A stretch of 64,000 nucleotides of DNA, from the NCBI RefSeq assembly GCF_030547245.1, contig NZ_JAUOQT010000002.1, positions 558,001 through 622,000 on the forward strand, read 5' to 3'. This document shows, piece by piece, positions 1-9,052 of this stretch. Made by a program: the position numbers and the translations under genes. Each line of letters begins with the position of its first letter. Position 1 is the stretch's first letter. The notes under the pieces were generated by a model. The model made no database searches and was not told the DNA's origin. It worked only from the letters and a program-made list of their open reading frames with translations. The stretch is from Oceanihabitans sp. 2_MG-2023. Its GTDB lineage: Bacteria; Bacteroidota; Bacteroidia; Flavobacteriales; Flavobacteriaceae.

Positions 1-45
1 GACGAAAAAAGCTTACTAGAAACCATCACAAAATATTTAAAATAA
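1..45 (+). CDS. 3' end of an unidentified gene
   Basis: The first 45 bases read as an open frame ending DEKSLLETITKYLK and a TAA stop that touches a strong hairpin terminator. Only 14 residues are visible, so no function can be given. The position of the stop at the foot of the terminator is the main reason to believe this is the tail of a real gene. Confidence 0.5.
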   Translation, partial: DEKSLLETITKYLK

Positions 46-76
46 AAAAAGGCGAACTAATTAGTTCGCCTTTTTT
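45..76. terminator. Bidirectional intrinsic terminator
   Basis: A near-perfect palindrome: an A-run, then GGCGAACTAA pairing with TTAGTTCGCC, then a T-run. A-tract and T-tract flank the stem on both sides, so it can end the rightward gene entering the window and the leftward TerB-like gene. Confidence 0.85.
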
Positions 77-96
77 GTATAAACTTCAATAATAAA

Positions 97-528
97 TTAT
101 TTGTTCATCGTTTTAATTTCTTCCATAAAAGTATCTAAATCTACTTTATTACTAACTAAAGTAAGTGCTTTATCTACTACATATTTTACGTTTATAGCAG
201 AAAACCCTAAACCAACAGCTATTTTGCGTAAAACAATCTCTTCATGATCTCCTTTAATATGATCTACATGTACCATTCTAGCCAAATCAAACAAACGCTC
301 TAAACGTCTATCGTAAGAAGTTGGAGGATTGATATTATGAGAAGCATAATCCTTTAAAATCGTGGCATAATCCCCTTCGCTAATATCTAAATTTCTAGCT
401 AAACGATCTAAAAACGCCTTCTCCTCATCAGTAATAACACCATCATCCATTGCAACTCTAACTATTGATGCAAAATGATCTTCATTACGCTTTTTAAACC
501 CACTATCAAATAAATCTGAAATTGACAT
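97..528 (-). CDS. TerB-like domain protein
   Basis: A small soluble, all-helical acidic protein of about 143 residues. The segment AMDDGVITDEEKAFLDRL followed by a second helical half (LFDLARMVHVDH, LRKIAVGLGF) is the usual pattern of TerB-like (tellurite-resistance-type) helical domains, which often carry paired acidic metal-binding residues. I start it at the ATG giving MSISDLFDSG rather than at an upstream TTG, because homologous proteins begin with this kind of short helix. The cellular role of stand-alone TerB-like proteins in Flavobacteriia is not known, and there is no tellurite operon nearby. No signal peptide is visible. Confidence 0.6.
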   Translation of the reverse strand: MSISDLFDSGFKKRNEDHFASIVRVAMDDGVITDEEKAFLDRLARNLDISEGDYATILKDYASHNINPPTSYDRRLERLFDLARMVHVDHIKGDHEEIVLRKIAVGLGFSAINVKYVVDKALTLVSNKVDLDTFMEEIKTMNK

Positions 529-599
529 ATATTCTTTTTTTAAGTGCGACAAAGATAATTAAACTAAACACTTTTTAAAAGATTATTAATAGCTTTTTT

Positions 600-735
600 T
601 ATGGCATTACACTACTTCGCTTAAGCTACGTAACGTCGCGCTTTCCGTTAATAGTTTTGGCTTAAAGCGCACACGCGCCAAAAGCTAACCACTACAATCC
701 CTAATGCAAAATGTATCGCTTCGTTAAGGGATTCT
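600..735. repeat. Probable dispersed intergenic element (hairpin-rich)
   Basis: This stretch lies in a 304-base gap between the TerB-like gene and mfd. It is clearly richer in G+C and in CGC/CGT words than the AT-rich flanks. It holds two inverted pairs: TAGTTTTGGC with GCCAAAAGCTA, and AATCCCTAA with TTAAGGGATT. It has no long open frame. Similar 100-150 bp intergenic elements occur in many flavobacterial genomes, so I infer a dispersed non-coding repeat. Only one copy is present in this window, so the repeat status is unproven. Confidence 0.4.
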
Positions 736-832
736 AATAAAAAAAACAAACGATATAAAAGAAGAAAAAAACAGACATCAATTCTTAACAAAAAAAAAAT
801 GGAAGTAGTATATTTACAAAAAAATTATTTAG

Positions 833-3800
833 GTGAGTAAAACACTTCTCTCGCAAACCTACGCACAGTCTTTGCAAACGCAAAAACTGCAAAATGCTAT
901 TGCCCAAACCGAAACAAAAACACATATTAAAGAACTTGTTGGCTCTTCGCTTTCCTTTATAGTTTCACAAACTTTTAAACAAGCAGACAAACCGTTTCTA
1001 CTTATTTTTAACGATAAAGAAGAAGCTGCATTTTATCTTAATGATTTAGAACTATTACTAAATACAAAAGATGTACTCTTTTATCCTGGAAGCTACAGAA
1101 GACCATACCAAATAGAAGAAACAGATAATGCAAACGTATTGCTTCGCGCCGAAGTTTTAAACAGAATAAACTCGCGTAAAAAACCTGCTATAATTGTTAC
1201 CTATCCAGATGCACTTTTCGAAAAAGTAGTAACGCGTAGAGAACTCGAAAAAAACACATTAAAAATCTCGGTAAACGATGACCTTTCTATAGACTTTGTA
1301 AACGAAATACTATTTACATACAAATTTAAACGTGTAGATTTTGTTACAGAACCTGGAGAGTTTTCAGTGCGTGGTGGTATTGTAGATGTGTTCTCCTTTA
1401 GTAATGACGAGCCCTATAGAATTGAGTTTTTTGGTGACGAGGTAGACAGCATTCGTACCTTCGATGTAGAAACACAACTCTCGACAGAACAGATTAAAAA
1501 AATAAGTATCATTCCTAATGTTGCTAATAAATTTCTAGAAGAAAGCAGACAAAGTTTTTTAAAATATATCGCACAAAAAACAGTGGTCTTTACTAAAAAC
1601 ACAGATCTTATTTTTTCTAGAGTAGATTCGCTTTTTGAAAAAGCAGTAGAAGCTTTCGATGCACTTTCTTCAGAAATCAAACATGCTGCACCTAAAGAAC
1701 TATTTTGTAGTGCAACACTATTAAAAAAACAACTTTTAGAGTTTAATGTAATCGAATTTGGCACATCTGCAATCCTCTCTAAAACCAACGATACATCGCA
1801 ACTTATAGCGTTTAAAACAACACCACAACCAGCTTTTAATAAAAATTTTGAGCTTTTAATCGAAAACCTTAACAGTAACCACAACAAAGGCTTTACCAAT
1901 TATATCGCTTGTGCTAGCGAACAACAAGCAAAACGTTTCCATGATATTTTTGAAGACGTAGATCAAGAGGTAAAATATAAAACCATAGTACTTTCCCTTT
2001 TTCAGGGTTTTGTAGATCATGACAATAAAATAATTTGTTATACAGACCATCAAATATTTGAACGCTACCATAAATTTCATCTTAAAAATGGCTATGCAAA
2101 AAAGCAATCAATTACCTTAAAAGAACTTACAAACTTAGATATTGGAGATTATGTTACACATATAGATCATGGTATTGGTAAATTTGGCGGTCTGCAAAAA
2201 ATTGATGTAGAAGGCAAAAAACAAGAAGCCATAAAATTGGTTTATGGGGAACGTGATATATTATATTTAAGCATTCATTCTTTACATAAAATCACCAAAT
2301 TTAATGGTAAAGATGGAAAGCCTCCAAAAGTATATAAATTAGGCAGTAAAGCTTGGAAGGTTTTAAAACAAAAAACAAAATCTAGAGTTAAAGAAATTGC
2401 ATTCAACCTTATTAAAGTTTATGCAAAACGAAAACTAGAAAAAGGATACCAATATAATCCAGATTCTTATTTACAACACGAACTAGAAGCTTCATTTATT
2501 TACGAAGATACTCCAGACCAAAGCACAGCAACTGCAGATATTAAAGCAGACATGGAAAGCGAAAGACCAATGGATCGACTAATTTGTGGTGATGTTGGGT
2601 TTGGTAAAACAGAAGTTGCTATTCGTGCCGCTTTTAAAGCAGTTGATAATGGGAAACAAGTTGCTGTTTTAGTACCAACTACCATTTTAGCATACCAACA
2701 TTCTAGAACTTTTGCAGAGCGTTTAAAAGAATTTCCAGTAACTGTAGATTATCTAAACCGCTTTAGAACAGCAAAAGAAAAACGGGAAACCATAGAGAAG
2801 CTTGAAAAAGGACATGTAGACATCATCATCGGAACACATCAACTGGTAAATAAAAATGTGAAATTTAAAGATTTAGGATTGCTCATTGTAGATGAGGAAC
2901 AAAAATTTGGTGTCGCTGTAAAAGAAAAACTAAAAACACTAAAACATAATGTAGATGTGTTAACTTTAACAGCAACACCAATACCTAGAACGCTTCAGTT
3001 TAGTTTAATGGCTGCAAGAGATATGTCAGTAATTACAACTGCTCCTCCAAATCGTTATCCTATTGAGAGTAATGTAATTCGTTTTAGTGAAGAAAGGATT
3101 CGCGATGCTATTAGTTATGAGATTCAACGAGGTGGCCAAATTTTCTTCATTCATAACAGAATAGAAAATATTAAAGAAGTGGCAGGAATGATACAACGAC
3201 TTGTTCCTGATGCTAAAATTGGTATAGGTCATGGGCAACTAGATGGAAAAAAACTAGAGCAACTTATGCTCGCTTTTATGAATGGCGATTTTGATGTTCT
3301 TGTAAGCACAACCATTATAGAAAGTGGTCTCGATGTACCAAATGCAAATACCATTTTTATTAATAATGCAAATAATTTCGGACTTAGTGATTTACACCAA
3401 ATGCGTGGTCGTGTTGGTCGAAGCAATAAAAAAGCATTTTGTTATTTTATAACTCCAGAATACTCTGCAATGACCACAGACGCAAGAAAACGTATTACTG
3501 CGTTAGAGCAATTTACAGAGCTTGGTAGTGGTTTTAATATTGCAATGAAAGATCTAGAAATTCGTGGAGCTGGAGATTTACTTGGTGGTGAACAAAGCGG
3601 ATTTATTAATGATATTGGGTTTGATACGTATCAGAAAATTCTAAATGAAGCCATCGAAGAGCTTAAAGAAAATGAGTTTAAAGATCTTTATGAAGACGAT
3701 GGAAAAGAAAAAGAATATGTAAAAGATATTACTATTGATAGTGATTTCTCGCTACTATTTCCAGACGATTATGTAAACAATATAGCCGAAAGATTAAACC

Positions 3801-4183
3801 TATACACCCAATTAAACAATATAAAAACCGAAGAAGAACTAATCCTATTCGAAACACAACTTATCGATAGATTTGGAGAATTACCAACACAAGTTGTAGA
3901 CTTATTAAATTCGGTTAGAATAAAATGGATTGCTACTAAGTTAGGTTTAGAAAAAATAATAATGAAAAAAGGCAAACTAATTGGTTATTTTATTAACGAT
4001 CAACAAAGCGCCTTTTACCAAAGCCAAGGCTTTACAAAAGTCTTGCAATACATTCAAGCGAATCCACAAGCTTGTAAAATGAAAGAAAAACAAACCAGAA
4101 CAGGTTTAAGATTATTGCTTACTTTTGATAAAATTAACACTGTAGACAAAGCATTAAACGCATTAAACCCTATTTTGGCATAA
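833..4183 (+). CDS. mfd: Transcription-repair coupling factor Mfd
   Basis: A 1116-residue superfamily 2 translocase that removes RNA polymerase stalled at DNA lesions and recruits UvrA. The order of parts is canonical: a UvrB-like region in the first ~320 residues, an RNA-polymerase-interacting CarD-like domain near residue 432 (IGDYVTHIDHGIGKF), a RecG-like motor with Walker A GDVGFGKTE near 586 and the DEEQ box near 685, helicase motifs RGRVGRS near 860, and a C-terminal TRCF domain. The length is normal. The start is a GTG giving MSKTLLSQTY, which matches how family members in this group begin. The next gene follows after a gap of about 32 bases. Confidence 0.96.
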   Translation: MSKTLLSQTYAQSLQTQKLQNAIAQTETKTHIKELVGSSLSFIVSQTFKQADKPFLLIFNDKEEAAFYLNDLELLLNTKDVLFYPGSYRRPYQIEETDNANVLLRAEVLNRINSRKKPAIIVTYPDALFEKVVTRRELEKNTLKISVNDDLSIDFVNEILFTYKFKRVDFVTEPGEFSVRGGIVDVFSFSNDEPYRIEFFGDEVDSIRTFDVETQLSTEQIKKISIIPNVANKFLEESRQSFLKYIAQKTVVFTKNTDLIFSRVDSLFEKAVEAFDALSSEIKHAAPKELFCSATLLKKQLLEFNVIEFGTSAILSKTNDTSQLIAFKTTPQPAFNKNFELLIENLNSNHNKGFTNYIACASEQQAKRFHDIFEDVDQEVKYKTIVLSLFQGFVDHDNKIICYTDHQIFERYHKFHLKNGYAKKQSITLKELTNLDIGDYVTHIDHGIGKFGGLQKIDVEGKKQEAIKLVYGERDILYLSIHSLHKITKFNGKDGKPPKVYKLGSKAWKVLKQKTKSRVKEIAFNLIKVYAKRKLEKGYQYNPDSYLQHELEASFIYEDTPDQSTATADIKADMESERPMDRLICGDVGFGKTEVAIRAAFKAVDNGKQVAVLVPTTILAYQHSRTFAERLKEFPVTVDYLNRFRTAKEKRETIEKLEKGHVDIIIGTHQLVNKNVKFKDLGLLIVDEEQKFGVAVKEKLKTLKHNVDVLTLTATPIPRTLQFSLMAARDMSVITTAPPNRYPIESNVIRFSEERIRDAISYEIQRGGQIFFIHNRIENIKEVAGMIQRLVPDAKIGIGHGQLDGKKLEQLMLAFMNGDFDVLVSTTIIESGLDVPNANTIFINNANNFGLSDLHQMRGRVGRSNKKAFCYFITPEYSAMTTDARKRITALEQFTELGSGFNIAMKDLEIRGAGDLLGGEQSGFINDIGFDTYQKILNEAIEELKENEFKDLYEDDGKEKEYVKDITIDSDFSLLFPDDYVNNIAERLNLYTQLNNIKTEEELILFETQLIDRFGELPTQVVDLLNSVRIKWIATKLGLEKIIMKKGKLIGYFINDQQSAFYQSQGFTKVLQYIQANPQACKMKEKQTRTGLRLLLTFDKINTVDKALNALNPILA

Positions 4184-4215
4184 CCTTTGAAATAGTTAAA
4201 GAAAAACCAATTATA

Positions 4216-5598
4216 ATGACTAAAAAACTACTTTTTTTAATCGCATTTTTGCCAAGTATTGTATTGGCGCAACACACTATTAAAGGAAAATTTACTCCTG
4301 CCGACGAATTTAAATTCGCAATTTTATATAAAGTAACACCTACAACTTCTATATATGTAAATAATGCAGAAATTGATAGCATTGGTAATTTTCAATTTAA
4401 ACTAGATACTACAATAACAAAAGGCATGTACAGAATAGTTTATGCGCTTCCCCAAGACGAGTATAATTTTGATCTTATCTATAATGCAAAAGAAGATATT
4501 GAACTTACTTTTAATTTAGAGGAAGGTGCCAAATTTATTAAATCGGAAGAAAACAAACTACTTAATGCATATACAGAAAGCTTACAAATAGTTAGCAAAA
4601 ACATAAATGCTTACTACGGTGGAAAACAAACTAAAAAAGAATTTCATAAAGTTTTTGATGTGTTAGCAGAAACACAAAACGAATTCGAAAAAGCTTCAGA
4701 AGGTATGCTAGCTTCTCACTTTATCAAGGCAAGTAAGCCATATATTCCAACAGAAATGGAAGATGCTCAAACGTTTTCAAAAAACGTAAAAGCTAATTAT
4801 TTTTCAAATATCGACTTCAGCAATCCTACCTTACAAAGCTCTAGTTTTTTAATTGAAACCGTTTTAAATTATGTATTTACATTTACAAATCCTATAGACG
4901 AAAATTTAGGCTATAAAAAGAATATTGACACTGTAGTAGCTGCAATAGGAAACAATGCTACAATTAAAGAAATTATTACAGAAGTACTTTTTAATCAGTT
5001 TGTAGACTCTAAAAAAGAAGAAGTAGCAAACCATATCGCAGACAATTATTTATTACCAATAGCCACTGCAAAAAAAGATAATGCTTTAATTCAAAAACTT
5101 ACAGTATACAAAAATACTTCAATTGGAGAACTTGCTCCTAATTTTACCATAGAAATCCCTATAGACGAAAAAATAGAACTAGTTAAACTATACGACTATA
5201 AAGAAGCTTCACAATATGTTGTCGTTTTTTGGAGTAGTACTTGTTCGCATTGTTTAGAAGAATTACCTAAACTACAAGCTTATATTAAAAACTTAGAAGA
5301 AGGAAAACTAAAAGTCATTGCTGTTGCACTAGAAAACGATATTTATAGATGGAAAGACAAAACCTATGATTTTCCAGAATTCATTCATGTGTTTGGCGAA
5401 GGTAAATGGGAAAATCCAATTGGTGATGCTTATGGTGTAACAGCTACTCCAACCTATTTTATTCTAGATGCAAACAAAAATATTATAGAAAAACCAGATG
5501 ATTTCCCAGCTTTAGAAGCGTTCTATAAAGAAAATCCTATAATTTTAGAAAAGAAAGAAAATGAAGAAGAGGATAGTGAAATAATAAATATGGATTAA
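4216..5598 (+). CDS. TlpA/ResA-like thioredoxin-fold protein, exported
   Basis: This 460-residue protein starts with a cleavable signal peptide (MTKKLLFLIAFLPSIVLAQ) and has no lipobox Cys. The first two thirds look like the DUF4369/DUF5106-type region often fused to thioredoxin domains in Bacteroidota. The C-terminal thioredoxin domain has the active site STCSHCLEELPK near residue 340, a CxxC with Ser-His between the cysteines, and a cis-Pro region TATPTYFI. It is predicted to be a periplasmic thiol-disulfide oxidoreductase that reduces or isomerizes cysteine pairs. The substrate cannot be told. The C-terminal tail is strongly acidic. It may be co-transcribed with mfd. Confidence 0.8.
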   Translation: MTKKLLFLIAFLPSIVLAQHTIKGKFTPADEFKFAILYKVTPTTSIYVNNAEIDSIGNFQFKLDTTITKGMYRIVYALPQDEYNFDLIYNAKEDIELTFNLEEGAKFIKSEENKLLNAYTESLQIVSKNINAYYGGKQTKKEFHKVFDVLAETQNEFEKASEGMLASHFIKASKPYIPTEMEDAQTFSKNVKANYFSNIDFSNPTLQSSSFLIETVLNYVFTFTNPIDENLGYKKNIDTVVAAIGNNATIKEIITEVLFNQFVDSKKEEVANHIADNYLLPIATAKKDNALIQKLTVYKNTSIGELAPNFTIEIPIDEKIELVKLYDYKEASQYVVVFWSSTCSHCLEELPKLQAYIKNLEEGKLKVIAVALENDIYRWKDKTYDFPEFIHVFGEGKWENPIGDAYGVTATPTYFILDANKNIIEKPDDFPALEAFYKENPIILEKKENEEEDSEIINMD

Positions 5599-5614
5599 GA
5601 AAATTTAATTCTTT

Positions 5615-6292
5615 TTAAATCTCATAAAGCGTAGTTACAATTACACCTTTATTATTATGTAATGTAATAGACACCAATTCCTTTTGTTTACTCACCTTAA
5701 AATAAAACGGTGCAGCTAATATTTGTATCCCACTTTGTTTTTTTAATCTTATTCCTTGACCAGAAATAATGTCTTTATTTGGAATAAACTCCCCTTTAGG
5801 TAGGTGCTCCGTTAATATAACAAACGGATACTTTTTTAATTTATTTAAAACACTTAATACTTCTGCATTCGATAAATGTTGCAACACTTGTCTTACTATA
5901 ACACAATCGGCATCTGGCAAATTATCTACAGCAATATCTAAACATTGAAATTCTAAATTTTCAGCTATAAAGTTTTCTTTATTATATATTATTAGTTCGT
6001 CTACTATATCTATAGCAACATACTTTTTAGTATGCTTTACCAATTGTTTGCCAATATTAAAATCTCCACAACCTAAATCGCAAACAGAAAGTGGTTTATT
6101 AAAAGATTTTAAAAATGAAGTTACTACATCTATATATGGAACTACTAATTCTGGATGATGAGATCCTTCACCAGAATAAAAAGTGGCCGTATTATTTCCC
6201 CAAAGTTTCTTTTCATAAACCTGTTCCATAGCGGCTTTAGTTGGCCAAGGTTTTTTAGCTTTTTGGATGCCCTTATTTTTTTCTTTCTGCAT
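5615..6292 (-). CDS. Class I SAM-dependent methyltransferase
   Basis: A 225-residue cytoplasmic protein with the Rossmann methyltransferase motif I at residues 70-79 (VCDLGCGDFN), an acidic motif II after YVAID, and motif IV around DADCVIVRQVLQHL. The RQVLQHLS segment is typical of methyltransferases of the class I type 11/25 groups. The N-terminus is rich in lysine (MQKEKNKGIQKAKKPW). The acceptor substrate cannot be inferred. It is convergent with the TlpA-like gene, with only 16 bases between the stops. Confidence 0.75.
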   Translation of the reverse strand: MQKEKNKGIQKAKKPWPTKAAMEQVYEKKLWGNNTATFYSGEGSHHPELVVPYIDVVTSFLKSFNKPLSVCDLGCGDFNIGKQLVKHTKKYVAIDIVDELIIYNKENFIAENLEFQCLDIAVDNLPDADCVIVRQVLQHLSNAEVLSVLNKLKKYPFVILTEHLPKGEFIPNKDIISGQGIRLKKQSGIQILAAPFYFKVSKQKELVSITLHNNKGVIVTTLYEI

Positions 6293-6391
6293 AAGTCATT
6301 AAAAAGTCTGCGACAGACTATAATTAATACAAAACTAATATAATCCTATTCGCAAGCAAAACAGAAATAAATGTTAAAATTTTTTTCATTT

Positions 6392-6407
6392 CTAAACGAT
6401 TAGTTAG
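6392..6407. promoter_or_regulatory. TetR operator, copy 1 (upstream of tetR)
   Basis: CTAAACGATTAGTTAG is an imperfect dyad. It shares its left half and centre with a second, fully symmetric copy downstream of the tetR gene. It overlaps the -7 box of the tetR promoter, as expected for autorepression. Confidence 0.6.
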
Positions 6408-6412
6408 ATTTG
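6405..6412 (+). promoter_or_regulatory. -7 promoter box of tetR
   Basis: TAGATTTG fits the Bacteroidota -7 consensus TAnnTTTG. Its first bases are shared with the TetR operator. No clear TTG lies at the expected -33 position, so this is a partial match. Confidence 0.45.
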
Positions 6413-6452
6413 TTGTGGAATTAAAAATATTTTCGTTTTCACGGAAAATAAA

Positions 6453-7016
6453 ATGGCTAGAAAAAAACAATATATAGAAGAAGAAGTTATTGATAAAGCA
6501 ATGCATTTGTTTTGGCGTAATGGTTATGAAAACACATCTATGCAAATGCTTGAAAAAGAAATGGGAATTAATAAATTTTCTATATATTCTAGTTTTGGCA
6601 ATAAACATGGTTTGTTTTTAGAAAGTTTAAAATACTATAAAGCAAAATCTAAAACCCTTTTTGAAGATTTTAAAAAAGCATCCAATGGCATAGAAGACAT
6701 TAAACAGTTTTTCTATAATTCTGTAAGTTCTAATTATAAAACCGACCATATTAAAGGTTGTTTTATAACGAACACCTATAATGAGTTTTCAGAAAATGAA
6801 GACGAATTAATTAAAGAGCAGATGCATTCTTTTATGAATAACTTAAAACAAATTATCATAGAAAAATTACAAATGAATGCTACAAAAGATAAAGAAACAA
6901 TAGCTAAACAAGCTAATTACTTAATGCTAGCAAAACATGGCTTAGCTGCAGCAGCAAGAGTAAACACAAAACAAGAAATAGAAGATTATATTGAAATGAC
7001 CTTTAAAAATCTTTAA
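6453..7016 (+). CDS. TetR/AcrR-family transcriptional repressor
   Basis: A 187-residue protein with an N-terminal TetR helix-turn-helix: VIDKAMHLFWRNGYENTSM, then MEKEMGI-like recognition helix and the family signature IYSSFGNKHGLF near residue 47. The C-terminal ligand domain is variable. Paired dyads lie just before this gene and just after it, so it probably represses itself and the AhpD/FrnE/peroxiredoxin genes that follow. The inducer is likely an oxidant or electrophile, judging from the target genes; this is inference. Confidence 0.85.
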   Translation: MARKKQYIEEEVIDKAMHLFWRNGYENTSMQMLEKEMGINKFSIYSSFGNKHGLFLESLKYYKAKSKTLFEDFKKASNGIEDIKQFFYNSVSSNYKTDHIKGCFITNTYNEFSENEDELIKEQMHSFMNNLKQIIIEKLQMNATKDKETIAKQANYLMLAKHGLAAAARVNTKQEIEDYIEMTFKNL

Positions 7017-7035
7017 ACTTTTTTTTACACAATAA

Positions 7036-7051
7036 CTAAACGATTGTTTAG
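7036..7051. promoter_or_regulatory. TetR operator, copy 2 (upstream of AhpD-like gene)
   Basis: CTAAACGATTGTTTAG is a perfect dyad (CTAAAC-N4-GTTTAG) in the 65-base gap between tetR and the AhpD-like gene. Twelve or more of its 16 bases match the copy upstream of tetR. Confidence 0.65.
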
Positions 7052-7081
7052 AAATAATAAACATTAATAAAAAATAAAATT

Positions 7082-7645
7082 ATGACAACTTTAAAAATTC
7101 ACAACATTGAAACAGCTCCAGAAGGAAGCAAATCACTATTAGAAAATTCTCAAAAAGCTTTCGGAATGATTCCTGGTTTACACGGTGTTTTAGCAGGAGC
7201 TCCAAAAATATTAGAAGCATACCAAACCTTACATCAGTTATTTACAGAAACTTCTTTTAATGAAAAAGAATTAACAGTAGTATGGCAAACCATAAATGTA
7301 GAACACGCTTGTCATTACTGCGTTCCTGCACATACAGGAATTGCAAAAATGATGAAAGTAGATGACAGCATTACAGAAGCCTTACGTAATGAAACGCCTT
7401 TAGAAGACACAAAACTAGAAGCTTTACGTACAATGACTTTAACTATTGTTAAAAATAGAGGTAATGTTACTCAAGCAGATTTAGATGCTTTTTATGCAGC
7501 AGGATATGGAGAACAACAAGTGCTAGAAATTATTTTAGGGCTTTCGCAAAAAGTAATAAGTAACTATACAAACCATATTGCAAATACACCTGTGGATGCG
7601 CCATTTGAAAAATTTGCTTGGTCTAAAGAGAATGTGGTTTCATAA
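7082..7645 (+). CDS. Carboxymuconolactone decarboxylase / AhpD-like protein
   Basis: A 187-residue all-helical protein of the AhpD/CMD superfamily. The catalytic relay is intact: Glu74, Cys77, Cys80 and His84 in EHACHYCVPAH. AhpD-like proteins use the CxxC pair to reduce peroxides or to recycle a peroxiredoxin. The gene sits directly after a TetR repressor and a perfect TetR dyad, and is followed by DsbA-like and peroxiredoxin-like genes, so a role in a thiol-based peroxide response is likely. True carboxymuconolactone decarboxylase activity is unlikely, because no aromatic pathway genes are near. Confidence 0.82.
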   Translation: MTTLKIHNIETAPEGSKSLLENSQKAFGMIPGLHGVLAGAPKILEAYQTLHQLFTETSFNEKELTVVWQTINVEHACHYCVPAHTGIAKMMKVDDSITEALRNETPLEDTKLEALRTMTLTIVKNRGNVTQADLDAFYAAGYGEQQVLEIILGLSQKVISNYTNHIANTPVDAPFEKFAWSKENVVS

Positions 7646-7676
7646 TCCCTAAAACCACAGATTTTTAATTATTAAT

Positions 7677-7710
7677 AATAAGCCTTCCATGTATGTGGAA
7701 GGTTTATTTT
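7677..7710 (+). terminator. Hairpin terminator after the AhpD-like gene
   Basis: CCTTCCA pairs with TGGAAGG around a short loop, followed by a T-rich run. It lies between the AhpD-like and FrnE-like genes, so the downstream pair may be reached only by read-through or by its own promoter. Confidence 0.65.
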
Positions 7711-7721
7711 AATCTAACATT

Positions 7722-8366
7722 ATGAAAGAAAAAATGAAAATAGATATTGTTTCCGATGTGGTTTGCCCTTGGTGCACCATTGGCTTCAAAAGGTTAGAAA
7801 AAGCAATTTTAGATCTCGGTCTACAAGACCAAGTAGAAATAGAATGGCAACCTTTTGAATTGAACCCTAATATGCCTTCACAGGGACAAGATCTACAAGA
7901 ACATATTACAGAAAAATATGGTGCTACTTTAGAACAGCAAAAAAAATCGCAACAACAAATGATAGAAGCTGGAGAAGCGGTTGGTTTTACTTTTGATTAT
8001 TTTGACAAAATGCGTATGGCTAACACTTTTGAAGCACATATCTTATTAGAATATGCTAAATATTTTGGAAAACAAACCGAATTAAAAATGCGATTAACTA
8101 CTGCTTTTTTTAGCGAACGAAAAGATGTTTCTAATAGAAATATTTTAAAACAAGCATTAACAGATGTTGGCTTAAATGCAGAAGAAGCATTATCTAAATT
8201 AGATAATCAAGAAATACGCAAGGAAGTAAAAACAAAAGAAAAATATTGGCAACAACTAGGTGTAAGTGCTGTACCAACAATAGTTTTTAATAGAAAAAAT
8301 GCGGTAACTGGTGCACAACCTGTAGATGTATTTAAACAAGTTCTATCGGAATTAATTGCGGAATAA
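7722..8366 (+). CDS. DsbA-family oxidoreductase, FrnE-like
   Basis: A 214-residue cytoplasmic protein with no signal peptide. The thioredoxin-fold active site Cys15-Pro-Trp-Cys18 lies in SDVVCPWCTIGFKR, and the cis-Pro loop is GVSAVPTIVF. The FrnE-type insertion of helices (HITEKYGA through FDYFDKMRMANTFEAH) is present and the length is normal. Proteins of this type act on thiol-disulfide exchange, polyketide-related or stress functions; the exact substrate is unknown. The next gene starts 14 bases later. Confidence 0.85.
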   Translation: MKEKMKIDIVSDVVCPWCTIGFKRLEKAILDLGLQDQVEIEWQPFELNPNMPSQGQDLQEHITEKYGATLEQQKKSQQQMIEAGEAVGFTFDYFDKMRMANTFEAHILLEYAKYFGKQTELKMRLTTAFFSERKDVSNRNILKQALTDVGLNAEEALSKLDNQEIRKEVKTKEKYWQQLGVSAVPTIVFNRKNAVTGAQPVDVFKQVLSELIAE

Positions 8367-8380
8367 CATAAAAACAAAAC

Positions 8381-9046
8381 ATGGCAACAAATAAAAATAA
8401 GGGTGAACTAGATGCATTGCTAGATGTAAAACGTAAAGAAGGTGCTGGAAAATTCACCGAAGAAAAAAGTCGTATTTACGCAGACGGTATCACGAGCGTA
8501 GCAAGTTCTGGAATACTAGAAAAGGCATTAAACGTTGGGGATAAAGCTCCAAATTTTACACTTAAAAATGCGCTAAACAAATCCGTTTCTTTATACAACA
8601 ACCTTCAAAACGGACCTGTAGTTTTAACGTGGTATAGAGGCGGATGGTGTCCGTATTGCAATATAACGCTACACTATTTACAAGAAAAACTACCTGAATT
8701 TCAAAAAGCAGGTGCTACACTTATTGCATTAACTCCCGAGTTACCAGATAATTCTTTAAGCACTTCAGAAAAAAACAAATTAGAATTCACGGTTTTAAGT
8801 GATGTAGGGAACACCATTGGAAAAAAATATGGCGTTGTTTTCACATTAACAGACGAAGTTGCAACTATTTATGAAGCTAGTTTTGGTTTAAGTGAAATGA
8901 ATGGTGACAAAAGCAATCAATTACCTTTGGCTGCAACCTATGTTATAGATACCAAGGGCATTATTCAATATGCATTTTTAGATGCAGACTATAGAGAAAG
9001 AGCAGAAGCAACAGATATATTAACTGCCTTAAATAAGTTAAACTAA
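8381..9046 (+). CDS. Peroxiredoxin-like (AhpC/TSA) protein
   Basis: A 221-residue thioredoxin-fold protein. The RGGWCPYCN motif puts the peroxidatic Cys at residue 90 with a second Cys at 93, as in the atypical PRX-like2 group. An N-terminal helical extension of about 50 residues precedes the fold (VGDKAPNFTLKNA). It probably reduces hydroperoxides in the cytoplasm, with electrons from the neighbouring thiol proteins. It forms a pair with the FrnE-like gene and is convergent with the yraN-like gene, with 6 bases between stops. Confidence 0.83.
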   Translation: MATNKNKGELDALLDVKRKEGAGKFTEEKSRIYADGITSVASSGILEKALNVGDKAPNFTLKNALNKSVSLYNNLQNGPVVLTWYRGGWCPYCNITLHYLQEKLPEFQKAGATLIALTPELPDNSLSTSEKNKLEFTVLSDVGNTIGKKYGVVFTLTDEVATIYEASFGLSEMNGDKSNQLPLAATYVIDTKGIIQYAFLDADYRERAEATDILTALNKLN

Positions 9047-9052
9047 TAGGAA

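Noticed and set aside
1414-1899. Long open frames antisense to mfd and to other large genes
   Set aside because: They lie wholly inside well-supported genes, have odd composition (Ser/Leu/Phe-rich) and no family features.
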